A stretch of 64,000 nucleotides of DNA from assembly GCA_025934695.1 (NCBI GenBank), contig JAICWS010000003.1, positions 1-64,000 on the forward strand. Direction: 5' to 3'. Below are positions 61,887 to 64,000 of the stretch, piece after piece. This DNA is from Alphaproteobacteria bacterium. GTDB taxonomy: Bacteria > Pseudomonadota > Alphaproteobacteria > Micavibrionales > UBA2020. Below the pieces are notes generated by a model that saw nothing but the letters and a program-made list of their open reading frames with translations, had not been told where the DNA came from and ran no database searches. Position 1 is the stretch's first letter. The number at the start of each line of letters is the position of its first letter. A program made the translations under genes and the position numbers.

Positions 61887-64000
61887 GTGAAAAACAGAGA
61901 TAAAAACACCACAAGCCGTGAACCCGGACTTCCCACCAAGGAAGAACTCAGACAATTCATCAACGACGCCGTAAACCCGATGGACAAGCGCGACATCGCG
62001 CGCCACTTCGGCATCAAGGGCCAGGACCGCACGCGCCTGCGCGTCATGCTGCGCGAACTGGCGGAGGAAGGCGGAGTCGAAAAAGATCCGACGCGCACCT
62101 ACCGCGCGCCGCAGAACCTGCCCGACACGGCGCTCATCGAGATCACCGGCCTCGACGGCGACGGCGAATTGCGCGCAAAGCCCGTGGAATGGCACGGCAA
62201 GGGTCCGGAGCCCATCATTTACGTGATGTACAAGCGCCGGGGCGAAGGCGAAGAGGCCAAACCCGGCCACCAGCTGCTGGCGCGGCTGAAAAAAGTCGAC
62301 AAGAACGAATACGAGGCGCGCGTCCTCAAGCCCATCGAGGTGGAGGAAACGGGCCGCGTCATCGGTACCTTCCGCCCCTATAAGGGCGCGGGGCACGTGC
62401 ATCCGACCGACAAGAAGGACCGCAACGAATATTACATTCCCACCGACTATGTGAACGGCGCGGAAGATGGCGACCTCGTCATGGCCGAACTGATCCCGCC
62501 CTCGGCGCGCCATCCGCGCTCGAAAAATCCGGCGCGCATCGTCGAGAAACTGGGCAAGAAGGACGATCCGCGCCTGATCAGCCTGATCTCCATCCACACG
62601 CACGGCATTCCGACCCAGTTTTCGCGCGAGGCGATGAGCGAAGCCGCGAAGATGAAGGAGCCGGATTTGTCGGGCGGCCGCGAAGATTTGCGGCAAGTGC
62701 CGCTTGTCACCATCGATGGCGCCGATGCGCGCGACTTCGACGACGCCGTTTTTGCCGAGCCCGACCGCGACCCCAAGAACCCCGGCGGCTGGCACCTGAT
62801 CGTGGCCATCGCCGATGTGTCCTATTACGTGCAGCCACATTCGGCGCTCGATAAAACCGCCTATGACCGCGGCAATTCGACCTATTTCGCCGATCGCGTC
62901 GTGCCGATGCTGCCCGAGCGGCTGTCGAACGACCTCTGTTCCCTGCGCCCACAGGTGAACCGCGCCTGCCTGGCGGCGCACCTGTGGATCGATGCGAACG
63001 CAAGGCTCAAAAGCTGGAAGTTCGTGCGCGGCCTCATGCGTTCCGCCGCGCGCCTGACCTATGAGCAGGTCGAAGACGCGCATCGCGGCGCGCCCGACGA
63101 TACGACGGGGCCGCTGCTGGAGCCCGTCATCAAGCCGCTCTACAAAGCCTATGGGCTGCTTAAGCAGGCGCGCGAACGACGCGGCGCCCTGGAACTGGAC
63201 CTGCCCGAGCGCAAGGCGATCATCAACGAGAAGGGCGTCATCACCGACATCGTGCCGCGCCAGCGCCTCGCCAGCCACCAGCTGATCGAGGAATTCATGA
63301 TCCTGGGCAACGTCGCGGCCGCGCAGGCGCTGGAGGCGAAACACGCCCCTTGCGTCTACCGCATCCACGACAGCCCGGCCTATGACCGGCTGGAAACCAC
63401 GCGCGAATTCCTGAAGGAATTCGGCTATTCGCTGCCCAAAAGCGACCAGCTGCGGCCCGCGAACATCAACCATATCCTGAAGCTGTCGGCGGAACGCGAG
63501 GACAAGGCGCTGATCCACACCATCCTGCTGCGCACCCAGAGCCAGGCGGTCTACAGCCCCGACAACATCGGCCACTTCGGCCTGGCGCTGGAAAAATATG
63601 CGCACTTCACCTCGCCGATCCGGCGCTATGCCGACCTGCTCGTCCACCGCTCGCTCGTGCGGGCCTATGGCCTCGGCGAAGGTGGGCTGACGGACCAGGA
63701 AACACAGGAGCTGGCGGAGATTTCCCAGCATATCTCGACGACCGAGCGCCGCTCGATGCTCGCCGAGCGCGACGTGATGGACCGCTTCACGGCGCAATAC
63801 TTAAGCGCCAATGTGGGCAAGGAGTTCAAGGGCCATATCGGCAGCGTGACGCGCTTCGGGTTATTCGTGACGCTGGATGAAACGGGCGCGGACGGCCTGG
63901 TGCCGATGCGCTCGCTGCCGCGTGACTATTACATCCACGATGAAAAGCGCCATGCGCTGGTCGGCAAGCAACATGGCCGTACCTACCGCCTGGCCGATCC
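61887..64000 (+). CDS. rnr: Ribonuclease R (cut by window edge)
   Basis: A 3'-5' exoribonuclease that degrades structured RNA. The 704 visible codons cover an N-terminal helix-turn-helix-like domain (DKRDIARHFGIKGQDRTRLR), cold-shock domains, the RNB catalytic domain with TIDGADARDFDDAVFA, DRGNSTYFADRVVPMLPERL and YAHFTSPIRRYADLLVHR, and the start of the S1 domain (FKGHIGSVTRFGLFVTL). The frame begins at GTG (61887) directly after an in-frame stop; the ribosome site is poor. The C-terminal end lies outside the window. Confidence 0.95.
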   Translation, partial: MKNRDKNTTSREPGLPTKEELRQFINDAVNPMDKRDIARHFGIKGQDRTRLRVMLRELAEEGGVEKDPTRTYRAPQNLPDTALIEITGLDGDGELRAKPVEWHGKGPEPIIYVMYKRRGEGEEAKPGHQLLARLKKVDKNEYEARVLKPIEVEETGRVIGTFRPYKGAGHVHPTDKKDRNEYYIPTDYVNGAEDGDLVMAELIPPSARHPRSKNPARIVEKLGKKDDPRLISLISIHTHGIPTQFSREAMSEAAKMKEPDLSGGREDLRQVPLVTIDGADARDFDDAVFAEPDRDPKNPGGWHLIVAIADVSYYVQPHSALDKTAYDRGNSTYFADRVVPMLPERLSNDLCSLRPQVNRACLAAHLWIDANARLKSWKFVRGLMRSAARLTYEQVEDAHRGAPDDTTGPLLEPVIKPLYKAYGLLKQARERRGALELDLPERKAIINEKGVITDIVPRQRLASHQLIEEFMILGNVAAAQALEAKHAPCVYRIHDSPAYDRLETTREFLKEFGYSLPKSDQLRPANINHILKLSAEREDKALIHTILLRTQSQAVYSPDNIGHFGLALEKYAHFTSPIRRYADLLVHRSLVRAYGLGEGGLTDQETQELAEISQHISTTERRSMLAERDVMDRFTAQYLSANVGKEFKGHIGSVTRFGLFVTLDETGADGLVPMRSLPRDYYIHDEKRHALVGKQHGRTYRLAD

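Noticed and set aside
61863-63797. Long minus-strand frame of 644 codons
   Set aside because: It is the complement of rnr, whose plus-strand product has clear RNB and S1 motifs; the minus-strand product is Arg/Ala/Asp-rich with no family resemblance.

Overview
The window looks like chromosomal DNA of an alphaproteobacterium. The strongest marker is a circularly permuted, two-piece tmRNA gene (minus strand, about 22715-23057), the form typical of that class. An alpha-type SspB gene lies next to it. The gene orders thyA-folA / mrp / hflK-hflC-DUF2065-Do protease and pyrB / plsY-dprA-topA-rnr, and a complete set of late lipid A/Kdo genes, fit the same placement. Base composition is GC-rich throughout, with AT-rich promoters. 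A Micavibrio-like or other deep alphaproteobacterial lineage is possible, but the sequence alone does not settle it.

Region 1 (1-17618, all minus strand) is one long type IV pilus cluster of MSHA style. In transcription order it holds: assembly ATPase (with an MshEN-type c-di-GMP-binding N-terminus), platform protein, a PilM/PilN-like fusion, a PilO/MshJ-like protein, a PilP/MshK-like protein, an ABC ATPase, a TPR protein, prepilin peptidase, PilT, PilU, lipoprotein secretin, an ABC-2 permease, a membrane-anchored protein, a membrane-bound AraC-type regulator and, at the window edge, a type IV pilin. Most junctions are 1- or 4-base overlaps, so the products are probably made together. The embedded ABC transporter recalls PilGHI of Myxococcus.

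Region 2 (17.9-26.6 kb) is mixed: a CobT-like protein that seems to have lost its catalytic motif, an ankyrin protein, a degenerate RelA/SpoT-HD-like protein, an ABC-2 exporter, sspB beside ssrA, an rRNA pseudouridine synthase, and two tandem paralogous zincin-like genes. Region 3 (26.6-40.5 kb) is housekeeping: thyA-folA, mrp, hflKC, DUF2065, a DegP-type protease, miaA, then three tandem paralogs of unknown function and lpxL-lpxK-waaA.

Region 4 (40.8-46.7 kb) is the most unusual. Five exported proteins share the cysteine core GCD ... TCF[DN] ... Cx3QxLW and are arranged small-small-large-small-large on the minus strand. Near-identical promoters stand in front of the first two genes. A divergent, cysteine-rich exported protein shares only the Cys-Pro C-terminus of the small members. 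I do not recognise this family.

Region 5 (46.7-64.0 kb) holds rsmD, a DUF4139 envelope protein with a coiled-coil partner, asd, a pilin-like protein, a class III CoA-transferase, pyrB, an HD-family protein, a secreted protein with 19-residue repeats, plsY-dprA-topA and the start of rnr. Four successive hairpins lie between topA and rnr. I saw no tRNA or rRNA gene, CRISPR array, insertion sequence or prophage.
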